Source: Combretum micranthum
Lineage: Eukaryota; Streptophyta; Magnoliopsida; Myrtales; Combretaceae
DNA length: 64,000 bases
Assembly: GCA_024138025.1 (NCBI GenBank)
Contig: JAMXBD010000719.1
Location: forward strand, 620,001-684,000
Direction of reading: 5' to 3'
Shown piece after piece: positions 45,595-57,130 of the stretch. How positions within the stretch are numbered: position 1 is the first letter of the stretch; every line of letters starts with the position of its first letter. A program made the translations under genes and the position numbers. The notes under the pieces are model-generated. The model ran no database searches, was not told where the DNA came from, and worked only from the letters and a program-made list of their open reading frames with translations.

Positions 45595-48284
45595 TATAAA
45601 CCCCAATTTTTAGGGTAATTTAAGCTTAAACCCTAAAACGGAAAGTCAATCGGAAACCCTAAGTCAACAAATCCTTAGGAAACCCTAAATAGTTTAGATC
45701 TAACAACCCCGTGTTCTAAAACAAGAAGTCAAAATATGAGTGGAGAGTGTAGATTGGTTCGATATAATATTTATGCTTAAAAATATCATATCAATGAATT
45801 TTCGACCTATTTCGAACCCGATCGGATACAAACTTTGAAAAGCATGTCTCGAGGCTCGAGATACTAAAAATATATTATTAGTACCATTATACTCGTAATT
45901 TCATAAGATTTCCAAATATAAGTTATATAATTTTTTGTGTTATAGAATTACAGTAGAGTTTTTTTTATCATATTTCCATTACTAAAGGTAATTTAATTGT
46001 CTAATCTACATTTTGATTTCTAATCACACTATTCACAAGTACAACCACCCATACCCTATTCTTATATCCTTATAATATTGCATCATTTTCCTTACATTTA
46101 CTTTTCCAATACAATTTATTACTTAAAATACTTTTAAATTTTGAATTTTATTACACAAAAAAATATATTACACATCTCTCTCTCTCTCTTCCTTGTAGAA
46201 CCGACGCTCCTCCTTCTTTTTCTCCCTCTCAATTTATTTTATTTATTCTTTCTTTTATTCTACACAAACCCTAACCCATTCTTGAAATACCCCAAACCTT
46301 CACCTAGATTAGAAATTGAGTTTAGATAGATTAAATGAATAAAATGAATTATAGGATTTAATTAGATAAGTTGACTTAATTTAATTAGCTAATAATTAAG
46401 TTGGTTTTGAGATTTGAAATTCCTAAAATCCCTAAACATGTTCTAAAAATGTTTAAGGATTCCTAAACTCTTGATTCTTAGCCTAAACACTGATTCCTAA
46501 GTCTCAGTAAAATTTGAGTTCATTTGCTTGAATAAAAATATCAGTTATTAAACCCGAACTCAAATTAAATATCTATCCAAATTTAATTCCTAAATTAAGT
46601 TATTATTTTAAGATCTTAATTTATAACCTATGGTTCAAAATCATCTTTTAAATACTTTGGAACTCTAGATATTGATCTGATGGTACTAAACCTATACCCT
46701 ATTTCTATTTTATCCAAATTTAACTTTATTCTTTCCTTTTCTTTTCTTTCTTTTGGTTGCCCTTTTCTTCCCATTCATTTTCATTTCCCTCTTCTTTCTT
46801 CTTTTTCTCATCTCTTCTTCTCTCTTTCTTTTTGCTTTCTCTAAAACTTAAATTCAAGAAGATAAATTAAGGATAGCAAACAAGATAGAAAGAGGAGATC
46901 AAGTAGAATTAGCTTCAATAAGAAGAAGAAGAAGGAATTGCATGAGTAGGCTTAAAGAGCTAAGTTTTCTATTTCTATTTCTCTTTGTTTAAATTGTTAT
47001 TTACATTTGTAATTGATGAGTTAATGTTGAATTGGGTTGAGAGTGCTGTTTATTTATGTATTTGTTGATATATGATTGTTGGAGGTCGGATTATGAAGGA
47101 GGAAGAAGATGATGAATAGTAGTTGTGAGGGTTTGATTGTTGTTTGAAGTTGTTGGAGGAAGATTGCAGTGTTAGGAGTTGTTATTAGAGTTTATTTGAT
47201 GTTAGAATTGATATAGGAAGCTTAGTAGATGTTTGAAGAAGTTTTGATAAAAGGAAAGTGTAAAAAACATGTTTTGCAAACTTTTGTCGTCAACGCCACC
47301 TCTGGAGCTTTTCTACGCGGCTTTGAGGCGGTGTTGAAGTGAATAGAATGCATTTTCTTAAAGCTGACTCCAACGCTGCCGGTGTTGAACCTCTACGCTG
47401 TCGGCTTTGAGATTTACGCTGCTGGTGTAGAAGTGCCGGCGTTTGTTTTTAACATTGCCCTATTTCGTAGCTTGATCGTATTTTGGCCATAACTTTTCAT
47501 ACGACCTCCGATTGAGGTGATTCAAGTTGCTATAGAAAGCTTAAAAAGAGAATAAAACTTTTATGTTTTGAGTTCTTACGACTTTCAAAATTATCGATGC
47601 TAAAATTTGGCTTCTTTACAGATACTACATTTTTATAAACAAAGTTCAAAACTTGTTTTTGTTTGTGAAATGTGTTTTTGCCTAAGGAATGGATCTTTTT
47701 GAGTAAAAGTGAGATAGATAAGTGATGTTTGATGTGTTGTGTTGATAGATTGATTTAATTAAGCATGATTTAGATAGATTTATAAATTCAACAAATAATT
47801 GAATTTCCATGAGTATTAAACTAAAAGTAGTTATGTTGTATATATGATTTTCATTGCTTGTTTTATGATCTTGTGGCTACTTAGTGAAATTAAATGATCT
47901 TGGTAAGTATATAAATGATGAGTTATGTTTTTATATGAATTTTATTTGAATTTCCTTGATGTTAAGCTTAAGATTTAGTATGTTTTAAGTTGTGTTTTTC
48001 TTCAATTGTTTTCCTTGTTTATCATTTGTTATTATGATTAGCTATTGAACTTGTTAAGCATGTAAATGTTAAGTTAAGCTTATGTATGAATTATATTTGA
48101 ATTTTATGAGTGTTGTGCTTAATGTCTAAAGCTAGGTATATTGTATATATGATTTGAAGTTATAGGTAATGATTTAAAAGTTAATATAATATTGTTAGAT
48201 GAATACTTGTTAAGTTACACCTTTATGTAAGTAATCTTTAAAATCCTTAAATGTTGAGTTTAATGTTAGTTATAAAATGAACTT

Positions 48285-48645
48285 AGCTAACAAACTTAAG
48301 TTCAACTTGATTAAATAGACTTGAATGAGTTAAAATGAATTAGATTGAGTTAGTTTAACCATCTTTGACTTAGTTTTTGAATTAAATGATTAAGGTTAAT
48401 TAACTTGGCTAAGTTTAAGTTAATATGAGCTCAAGTTGACATAGATCCTACATGTATAATGAATTAGTAATGAATCTAAGTTCAACTTGACTAAATGAGC
48501 TTGAATTAGCTAAAAGGAATTAGATTACTTAAGTTAATCAACTTGAACTAGTTTTAGATTAAATGATTAATTCTAATCAATTTGGCTAAGGTTAAGCTAA
48601 AATAGGTTAATAGCTAATAATTGGCTTAGATGAATGTGTTATGAT
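48285..48645 (+). repeat. 180-bp tandem duplication inside the nested LTR
   Basis: AAGTTCAACTTGA at 48298 recurs at exactly 48478. The following AAATAGACTTGAAT, GAATTAGATT, AAATGATTAA and TTGGCTAAG blocks recur in the same order. Two diverged copies are seen. Confidence 0.8.
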
Positions 48646-49155
48646 GATCTTTGAATAACTTGAGCAATATATTGTTTCAAATGTTTATTTGCTTTGAATA
48701 TGAATGCTTTTATGTATGAATGCTTTATATATGTTATGTTTTGTGATAAGAAACTATAATTAAAGTGAAAAGAATTACTTTGATAGACAAAGGAGAACTA
48801 TCCATATTTTAGCGAGGCAATATTCGTAGTTATAGTGGGGTTCCACATTAGTGTCTGATCAAATAGAGTTTAATAAAAGTTTGATATAAGTTCTTATATG
48901 AATTTGATATAAGTGGATGTTAGTTTTATTTCTTATATGAGTTCCTTCCTTAAATAGTGATGGATATCTAACATATCTTTTGAGATAGCTTCTACCTCTG
49001 TTTGGATTTCATATTCAATGTACGTAGTAACTTGCGTGTTGGATGTTAGGATGGACATCTAAAATGGATTAAGAACTTAAATTCGGATTACTAATTGATG
49101 AGTATTGGTTGTCTATTACGTCGTTGAATCCGGATCCGGGGAACGACAATCTTGT

Positions 49156-49253
49156 CATGATGCAATGGCACGGTAGTTTAGGCACTTAGCTCAATCCTTT
49201 GTCATGATGCAATGACTCAAATCCATGATGCAATGGTTCACCATGATGCAATG
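49156..49253 (+). repeat. Four copies of CATGATGCAATG
   Basis: Exact 12-mers lie at 49156-49167, 49203-49214, 49224-49235 and 49242-49253, with spacings of 47, 21 and 18 bp. The related LTR at 5065-9537 has no such cluster at the matching place, so it arose in this lineage. Confidence 0.9.
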
Positions 49254-52200
49254 GTGGTTTCTTTTATTGGCTAAGTGGGTAGCTAATAGGATTAACTGTA
49301 TCGGTATATTCTCTACTTAGGTTCGGGAGGAAATAATATGTTTTAGTTCACAGGTATGACACCGTTGAACTAATTGATGTTATAGACCGGGATAAGTGGA
49401 GTGTACAAAGGAGTGTGAACCCTAGATGATGCTATTAATATTCTTTATCGGTTAGATATAGGAGATAGATATCCGGTCTATCTATATCAACCTCTAGCAG
49501 CTGCTGTTACTCAGGACCCCTAGATTCCCATTGCTTGTTCCAAAGTGTGAGTACTCCATTGTTGATTTGTTTATTTTAATAAAAAGATAATAACTTGTGG
49601 ATTGATGCATTGCATTTAGTTAAGCTTCCGTGCCACTCCGTGTGTGATTGTGTTACTGTGTACTAAGCTCCGGCTCATTCTTGTTTATGTTTATCTTTTT
49701 ACAGGTTGTTAATAAAGTTGTTATTGTTGATGATGAATATGAGTAATGAGATGATGGTTTGATGATGATGTGGAGGCTGTTGATGTTGTTGTTTTATTAT
49801 TGTTGTTGTTGTTGTTGATGTGATGATGTTTGTCTCGAGCATCGGCGAATTTGAAGATTTAGGAGATGAGTGAAATGTAATAGGACCGAGATATATTTGT
49901 ATTTTGTTTCTTCATTGCTTTGTTGTATAAAGATTGGATTTATTTATAAATTTTTATTTTCATTAAGGGCTTGTTAGTGCCCATGTTTTGTAAATAAGCT
50001 TTTGTAAAAATTTGTTTAAGTGAAAGCTTTTCCACTTGTAATAGTGGAAGTTTGAAATGCTTTTATGTAGAAATATTTTTATTAAAGTTCATTTTTCCGC
50101 TGCTAAATCCAGTTGTTACCAGAATTTAACTAAATAATTTCATAACCTAAAATTAAATAGCAATGTTCAACATAAACACATTCTTTTAAGACAACCTTAT
50201 GTATAATTCGTAAGAGTTATACGTGGTTGGGGACTTGGTGTGCTTAATTTGAGAATTGAGTATGTTGGGTCCTTACAATTTTTCTATAAATATCCCTTTA
50301 TGCAAGTTCTTTTCACTTTCTCATTTTAACAAAACAAAACTCTTGCATTTTTTTTCTCTATCCTCTCCTCTCTTGCCATGACACACCCATACACACACAC
50401 ACTCTCTCACATTTTTCTTCTTCAAGTTTCTTGCTCTAAAGCATTAATAGGTAATAGATCTACACCTTACCGTAACAAAACATGTAATGGCAAGATCCTA
50501 CATGTGTGATTCCACTCAAAATCGCCATAAGCTTAATGCTAGGGATGTGGAAACACTTAAAAATGAGATTCTTGCCATCACAATTTTGTGGATCTTGTTA
50601 TTTAAGTTGTTTTGCTATTATTTTGCTTTATTATTGTTTTATGTTGTTATTATTGATGTTTTGTGCATATATTCATTATTTAACGTTACCTACATAATGA
50701 TCATAGCGCATTTGCATTTATGACTTGCATAATAAACTAGATCTAGTTGTTTTGAGTACATAAATGCCTTAGGTTTTTATTTTATGTACATAAAAGACTT
50801 GTAGTAGCATAATAATGGTGGAAAAATGTTAGAGGGTCTAAGATCTATTTTAGTTTCAACAAAAATGGTTTTTAGAAATTTAGATCTAAAAAGACCCCTA
50901 TTTAGAAAAGCTATTTTCCAATTTCAAAATAAGTATTTTACATTAAATATGAAGGGCTTGGGGAATAGGTAACATAAAGGAATGGTTTTGATGAGTAAAG
51001 ATTAGATCTACTAAGAGATATTTTCAAAACAAGAAAAGTTTACAAAAGTTATGTTAGCATTATGTTTCAACCCCAACAACAAACTTAAAATTCGTAATAA
51101 GAAAAGCTTGATATATGAACACCTATTTTTCAACCCAAAAACAACGGTTTTATTAAAGAAATGGAAGCCTTAAGGGGTAGGTTTGATTAGGAATTGATTT
51201 TGGAAAGATTAAATGAGATTTACACAAGAAACAATCTCAAATATAAATTTCAAAATTCGGATTTAGAAATGACCTCTTTTTAAACACCTATCTCCAAATG
51301 CCAAAATAAGGATTTTAATGGAAAAATAGAAGTCCTAGAGAATACATGTAATAAAGACCTAATTTTGATAAGGATAAATGAAATTTATCAAAGTATAATC
51401 CTAAAACAAGGAACGGTTGCAAAGTATAGATTAAACAATTTTTGCATTCCTTAAAATTTTGTAAAATTCGTAACTAGGTAGACCCCCTATTTAAACATCT
51501 ATTTTCCAACTCCAAAATGAAGAATTTTATTAAAATAATGAAGATGTTAGGCGTATAGGTCATTAAGATTGAGTTTCGATAAAAGCAAGTGTGATTTTGC
51601 AAGGAATAAAACTAGTTTTCTTTAGTAATTTCAAAAGTTTTGCAAAGCAAAAGTTTTCTAAAATAATTTTGATATCATATATCATTAATGATATACATAT
51701 AGATGGCTCATCTCATGACATTTATGATAATAACTTCTCGGTATTGCATGTACATATAATGCACTTGGTAGAAACAAAGCTAGGAAAATAGTGTCTTACA
51801 CATCCCATAAAGCATTGTCTAAGTAGATGAAGAAATAGATTAACCAACACCCATGAATTATGCATGATATTGAAATATTTATGTGTCTTTCAAGATATAA
51901 TGATAGCTAAGTGTCTATCAAAGCTTTGCAAATGATGCTTGGGTTGAAATTAGAAATTGATTTGTGAGTTGGGAATCTTGTATAGCATTATGTACCCTAC
52001 TATTTATGAACCAAACGACCTTGTTTGATGGAAATAAATTTATAAATAGATAGTTCTCGTAGAATAGGTAGAAATCGATATGTAATATGTGAAATTCCGA
52101 GTTAAGATGACCAAGTTATGGCCATTTTAAGTTAGAATTTCCTCTTAGACGAACTTGTTAGAATAGAATTTATAAGTTCATTCAAATTTCATAGAAATAC

Positions 52201-53414
52201 TTATTGGAGTTATTTCTTTTGATTAGGAGACTTGGGAGACAGACTAGACCTTCTCGAAGATTATTATAATTAAGTTGATTTTCATGCCATGGCAAAGTGA
52301 GTTCACTATTTTTAAATTACATGCTCGTGATTGTGCTTATAATAATAGTGGCATTAGATCTAGGACAAGATAAAATTGAAATGTGCATCTGAATTCGATT
52401 TGATTGAATTGATGATAAGAATATCGAAATGGGAATTTTTATAAATATTTGTATGATTTAGTATAGAATTAAAGTGTTTGAAATATCTATGATCGTCTAT
52501 AAATCTATTAAGTAATATGCCATGATCTTACAACTAAATTGACCATGCATACCATATGCTGAGTCACATTACATTTGCTATTATACCTTTATGGGAAGAA
52601 GGCATAATATCTAGGCAATGAGTGGGCCTGAAAACTCGAATGTTGGCATGGAATGGCTTGAATTAAAATGGAAGTGGTGTAGGCACTTGAATCAACTACA
52701 AAATTAGTGAGTGGGTGAGCCCCTGAATCAACCACTATATAAATGAGAAAAATTGAAATCTATGGTCTTATGGGCCTGAAACACCTAACCCCGAATGAAT
52801 GGCTCAAATTCATTCAACATAGGAGTCTTGGAAAGTCTTATGTATTGTATGCTCACGTGCTTGTGCATTCATATGATTGTGAATATAAATTGCTTGCCCT
52901 ATTGTTTGATAAAGTATTTAATTTGGAAGTGAAACTCACTAAGCTCGTAAGCTTATATCCCTATAGTTTCCTGTTGTAGTATGATTATTTATGGCGATCT
53001 TCGAGACGCCACTTTCCTTAGGTACAGCTTTTGGGACTTAAGAAGCTTTTTGAAGAAGTTGGGACCTAAATGTTAGGTTTAGACTTTTAGTTAAATCTTC
53101 TTGATTGCATATATATATATATATGTATGTTGTTGTAAGAGACTTTTGCATCTAAGGACTCTTAATATTTTCATGGGAGTATGCCCTTAGATCTTTGTAA
53201 TAGATTAATCTTAATTGTAACTATTATGATTTATATTCTTATCACTATGTATGTCTTCTTAAGCTATTTCGATTCAAAGTAAGGTCCCGTATATGGTGAA
53301 CGTGAGCCTTACACCCGGTGTCTAAACTCATGGAATGACTAATGTTGTCATACTTAAGTTTTAAATATCGAGTATGGGGACTATCGTATTTAGAGTATCC
53401 TTTGGAGTGTGACA

Positions 53415-53941
53415 CATAGTCTATATCGTAACGGGCTGGAGGAGCCTGATCACCATTGGGTAGTGGTAAAACCACATAAACCTATAGGCTACACAATGAC
53501 CCTCCTTCTTTGTTTTTAATGGGCCTGGGTCTGGCCTGTCTAAATAGATATATTATATATATATATATATAAATTGCTCAAAAATAAAACCCCTATAAAT
53601 AAAAGTATCTATCTTCAAGGATTCCTTGTAAAACAGACCTAATACTAACAAAAAGGTTAGAAGTATTTGCAAAAGATACGAAAATATTTATAAGGATAAA
53701 GGCCCATGTTGACATAATTTTAATGTTTCCATAGTTCATTAAGCTAAGAAAAGCCCATTGAAAACAAATGAATCTCCAGTGGAGTTGTCAAGCTGTTGAG
53801 CCTGAATTTTGCTCTTATTCTCCTAAAGGCCCCAATCTATATCAAACCCAAATCATTTGACATGGATCACTCGATAAGGAACAAGTAGAGTTTTCGTAAA
53901 AAGCTCGGTTTTTTCAAAAATATTTTAAATGGAGTTGCCAT
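53415..53941 (-). promoter_or_regulatory. Tat/Ogre 5' leader with primer-site motifs
   Basis: On the minus strand TGGCAACTCCATTTAAA (53924-53940) follows the proposed LTR end GCCA by one base. It resembles the TGGCGACTCCA primer sites of Tat/Ogre elements. A second, longer match, TGACAACTCCACTGGAGATT, lies at 53771-53790. I favour the first because of its position next to CA, but the second matches the usual motif over more bases. The primer tRNA is not assigned. A (TA)n repeat is near 53549-53572. Confidence 0.55.
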
Positions 53942-56480
53942 TGGCTAAAGTCGAAAAAAGGTGAACTAGAAGCCAAATGGGTGGTTTGGTTTCTAGTTGA
54001 ACCACTGATATGCATGAAAAACTAGAAATTGATGAGAACACGGGCTACTATTTTAAAACCTAAATGATTTTCTACGCTTTGGATGAGCTTTAGAAATCTT
54101 GAACTATATGGGCTAAAGAGATTAATTTTGATTTTTCAAATTTTTTAAATTTTTAGTCTTTTTTTCTAAAAATATATTTACAAAAATATATATTTTTGTT
54201 TCAAAAAGATCCTAAAAGTTTTTTTTTTTTTTTTTTGTGATTGCCCCGTAGGTGCCTACGTATCCGCTAGCCAGAATCAAGTATCCGTAGTTCATTTTGA
54301 CTTTTGTAAAATTTTTAATTTTTTTGTGTTTTTTAATTATGAAAATCTGCCAAGTTTAAGTGATTAACCATTTTGATTTTAATTTTGAAAACCCCTAAAA
54401 TATCTATTTTTTTTTATTTTCTTGTTTTTTAAAACTCCTTAGAGTATACTATTTAAAAAAAACACATTTAATTTTTTTTTGGTATTTTAGAAAATAACTA
54501 AGTGATATTATTTATAAGATAGGAAAACATTTTTTTAGTATATATGAAAAAAAGAAAAATCCTTTTTTATTAATTTTGTAAATTTTTTCATTTTTTTTGG
54601 CTTTTCATAAAAAGATGATATTTATAGGGGTGATAAAAACAAGACATTATGCTAAACATTTCGCGAATTCCAACAAGTAATCTTTTAACTAAACAATTGC
54701 GAATCGCAATTATAGCACATGATATAGAAAAAATAATAATAATAATAATGAACAAACCTATTTTTTTAGTTTTATGATTTATCTCAAAAAGGCATATTTG
54801 CTTATTTTACTAAAAATTATATCCTAAACTTTATTTATTTACAAACTATACTTATATTCTAAAATTTTATTTATTTAAATAATATTATTCATTAATAGAA
54901 ATATAACTTACATATCAAACATATATTGTTATTATTTTCTTTCTTTTTTTTTATTTTTCTATTCTTTTCTCTCTCTTTTTATATAATAATAATTGTAATA
55001 ATAATATTCAATCCAATAACAAAGGCAAAACGAATATTCTATTTGAAGGGACTTAACCTAGGGAATTGAAATCGGGTTCAACTCGTTGGTGCAAGCTCAC
55101 ATTAGGATTGAATTGGGTCTGTACGTGGATCTCTTATACCTGTAAATAAAAAATTAGAAGTCCTTAATGCCTCTTTCTCTCTCTGATTCACGAATTCAAG
55201 TTCTAGGGCGTTGGATTAGGATGGTCGGTGTAGATTTTAGAAATAGAGATATTTGCTTCAAATTATCGTGTTGGAGATGATTTCTGGGCTCGGCAATGTT
55301 GGCATTTGAGTAGAGAACTGGTGAGGGTATGGGTTCATATTTGAATGTCGGGTTTTGGTTTCGGTAGTTTATGAACTGGAGTGGTTCTTTGTTTGGAGAG
55401 GAACTTCTAGTTTTGGTTGCATTTCTAGGTAATGGTGGTGTGGAGGTATCTTGGTTCGCTTCTAGGATTGGGTTGGGAAGAGGAATGGTGGTTGTGATTA
55501 AGAAAATCTATTGGTATTTCTAAGTAGTGGTCGATGGTGGGGGATTTGGGTGGTCGGGTTCTAGGTTTTTGGGTTGTGAAAGAAAGATCTTGTTGGATTA
55601 TATTTCAAAACCCTGTTTTCATGTCCTCGTTGCAAGAGCTAGTGTTCTTCTTATAGGGGCGAATGAGGAAGATAGGAAGTCGAAGTGCAGCCGACGTTAT
55701 GGAGTTGGATGGTTGAGGGATTTCAATTATGGAACTTGAATGATCGGAGGTTAGGAAATTTTAATTCATTATAAATGTTTGATTTAAAAAACAATAAGAG
55801 CTTGATTTAAACCTCAAACCCAACTTTTGATCTTCCTAGTAAAAGAATGAGCTCGAAACGAACTTGAATGGAGCTTGTTCGAGCTCCAATGGAGTTCCAA
55901 AGCCTTGACAATGGAGGAAGAGGACTGGGAAAGACGATGTGCGTAAGGCACACATGAGCATCTTCCCTTGTGTAAACAAGTTGGATTGAACCCCGCCCTT
56001 TTCTATCCCATACGCATGCCGTAACCATTTGAGCTGGGCTTGTTTTCTCATTAATATACTCAATCAAAACAAACTTAACCTACCCAAACCAGGCTAGTAC
56101 TATTTTAATAAAAATGAATCAAAATCGATATGAGTCCAAGATCTAAATTAATTTCCAAATGTAGCCTAAAATACTATAAGACCAATAATAAGCCCAAGCA
56201 TTAATGTGAAATATTTTTTACTATTATTATTTTTACTCTTTTTATTTTAATTCTAAAAAGCTTATTTTCTAAAAGATAGGTCTTTTTTTTGAATTTTTAA
56301 ATTTTTATATTCTTTTTTTTTTTTACATTTTGTAATTTTTTTTGTTTTTAGTTTAACTAACTTTTTGTATTTTTTTGATAATTTTCTTGTCTATCCTTTT
56401 ATAATTTTTTTTTATTTTTTAATGATCTACAAAAGAGGGGGCGTGGGGGTAGGGGGGCGGTGCTAAAATGGGTGTCGACA
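53942..56480 (-). repeat. 5' LTR of the Tat/Ogre element
   Basis: On the minus strand it starts TGTCGACACCC at 56480 and, by the primer site, ends near 53942 (2539 bp). Its U3-side 1.1 kb is collinear with the truncated 3' LTR. A GTAGGTGCCTACGTATCC motif near 54250-54267 is common in LTRs of this lineage. Poly(T)/A-rich tracts fill about 54120-54600. The frames 55527-55739 and 55807-56067 are chance frames in LTR sequence. Confidence 0.72.
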
Positions 56481-57130
56481 CTGATGAAAAAAAAAAAAAC
56501 CAAACAGAAACCAGAAAATCAATCCAAAAAAAATGTTTAATTGGTCAGTGGTTTTGGGCTTAGGATTAAAAGTTTTTTTCGATTTCGGTTTATAACAACA
56601 AAAAACCGACGATTAGCGGTTGACTATTTTAATATTTATAAATATATTATATAAATTTACGTATACATATAATTTACATATGTTAATGTTCCTTAGATTT
56701 TTGGTTAAAGTACTATGTTCTGTCCTATGTTGATGGGAGATCATGTGGTGATTGATTGGGTTTGATTTTGTTGATGATGATACATCCAAAGGGTTATTTT
56801 TCCCTTTTCCTTAATTTGATTTTCCTTTTTTTTTAAGCTTTTGTAATATATATAATTTAAAGAAAAATCCATGATAAAGACTAAAAAATATGTTTGTTGA
56901 AACTATTAATTTGATTTATTGAAACCATTATGTTAAATGATTAAAAAACTAAAAATCGTTAAAGCGGTGAACCATTTATAATGAATGGTTAAAGATTGGG
57001 ATATTAAAAAAACTGATTATTATAGCTAGGTTAAAAAAATAGGATCACAAATCGGTGACCAAACTACGACTTTGGTGTGAGACAAAAGAACTATCATTTA
57101 ACGCATTTAGAAGGCCTAAACGGGCCGTGT
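56481..57130. other. AT-rich flank, possible hAT remnant
   Basis: Contains AAACCGACG, TTGGTCAGTGG and GGTGACCAAACTACG motifs that resemble the accgaacc-rich ends of hAT MITEs, but no clear ends. No gene is visible. Confidence 0.3.

Larger units (their letters stand above)
46283..50277 (+). mobile_element. Nested solo LTR of a second family
   Basis: It starts TGAAATACCCC and ends GGGTCCTTACA, 3995 bp. It interrupts the outer LTR between AAACCCTAACCC and TCTATAAATATCCC, which are contiguous in related LTRs (35264-35290). Flanking pentamers are ATTCT and ATTTT. There is no coding region, so it is a solo LTR. Its 3' kilobase is related to the decayed LTR ending at 9537. It contains a GC-richer cluster at 47280-47460, a 180-bp duplication and four copies of a 12-mer (separate entries). 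Confidence 0.78.
45595..53414 (+). mobile_element. Solo LTR, chromovirus-type family, carrying a nested solo LTR
   Basis: It starts TATAAACCCC (TG mutated to TA) and ends GGAGTGTGACA. It is collinear with the LTR at 34588: shared AGAACCG(G/A)CGC with CCCTC, ATGGCAAGATC near 50487, ATGGGAAGAAGGCATA near 52591 and a CACTAAGCT(C/T)GTA block near 52941. It contains no coding region. Without the insert at 46283-50277 it is about 3.8 kb. Modules resembling AATAGGTA recur at about 50963, 51175, 51339 and 51553. Confidence 0.85.
45590..53419. repeat. 5-bp target duplication around the LTR at 45595-53414
   Basis: CGTAG at 45590-45594 and CATAG at 53415-53419. The single difference is the G-to-A change expected from decay of a methylated CpG. 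Confidence 0.7.
21537..56480 (-). mobile_element. Tat/Ogre-type Ty3/gypsy retrotransposon, split by three insertions
   Basis: Minus-strand element with 5' LTR (53942-56480), primer site, ORF1, gag, protease, RT, RNase H plus archaeal-type RNase H, integrase, minisatellite 3' UTR and truncated 3' LTR (21537-22750). The two LTR copies share long collinear blocks but differ by many substitutions and indels, so the element is old. A second RNase H domain, an upstream ORF1, and tandem repeats in the 3' UTR are hallmarks of the Tat/Ogre lineage. Later insertions occupy 23485-32680, 34588-38086 and 45595-53414. Removing them leaves about 14.4 kb. Stops and frameshifts in every domain mean it is dead. 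Confidence 0.88.

Noticed and set aside
50487..50723. Possible short conserved protein starting MARS in an LTR
   Set aside because: ATGGCAAGA is conserved in three LTRs, but the frames after it differ and stop at different places, so it is nucleotide rather than protein conservation.
55807..56067. Two overlapping minus-strand frames resembling each other and 21938-22165
   Set aside because: They are the same piece of Tat/Ogre LTR in two copies; the frames do not share codon-level conservation.
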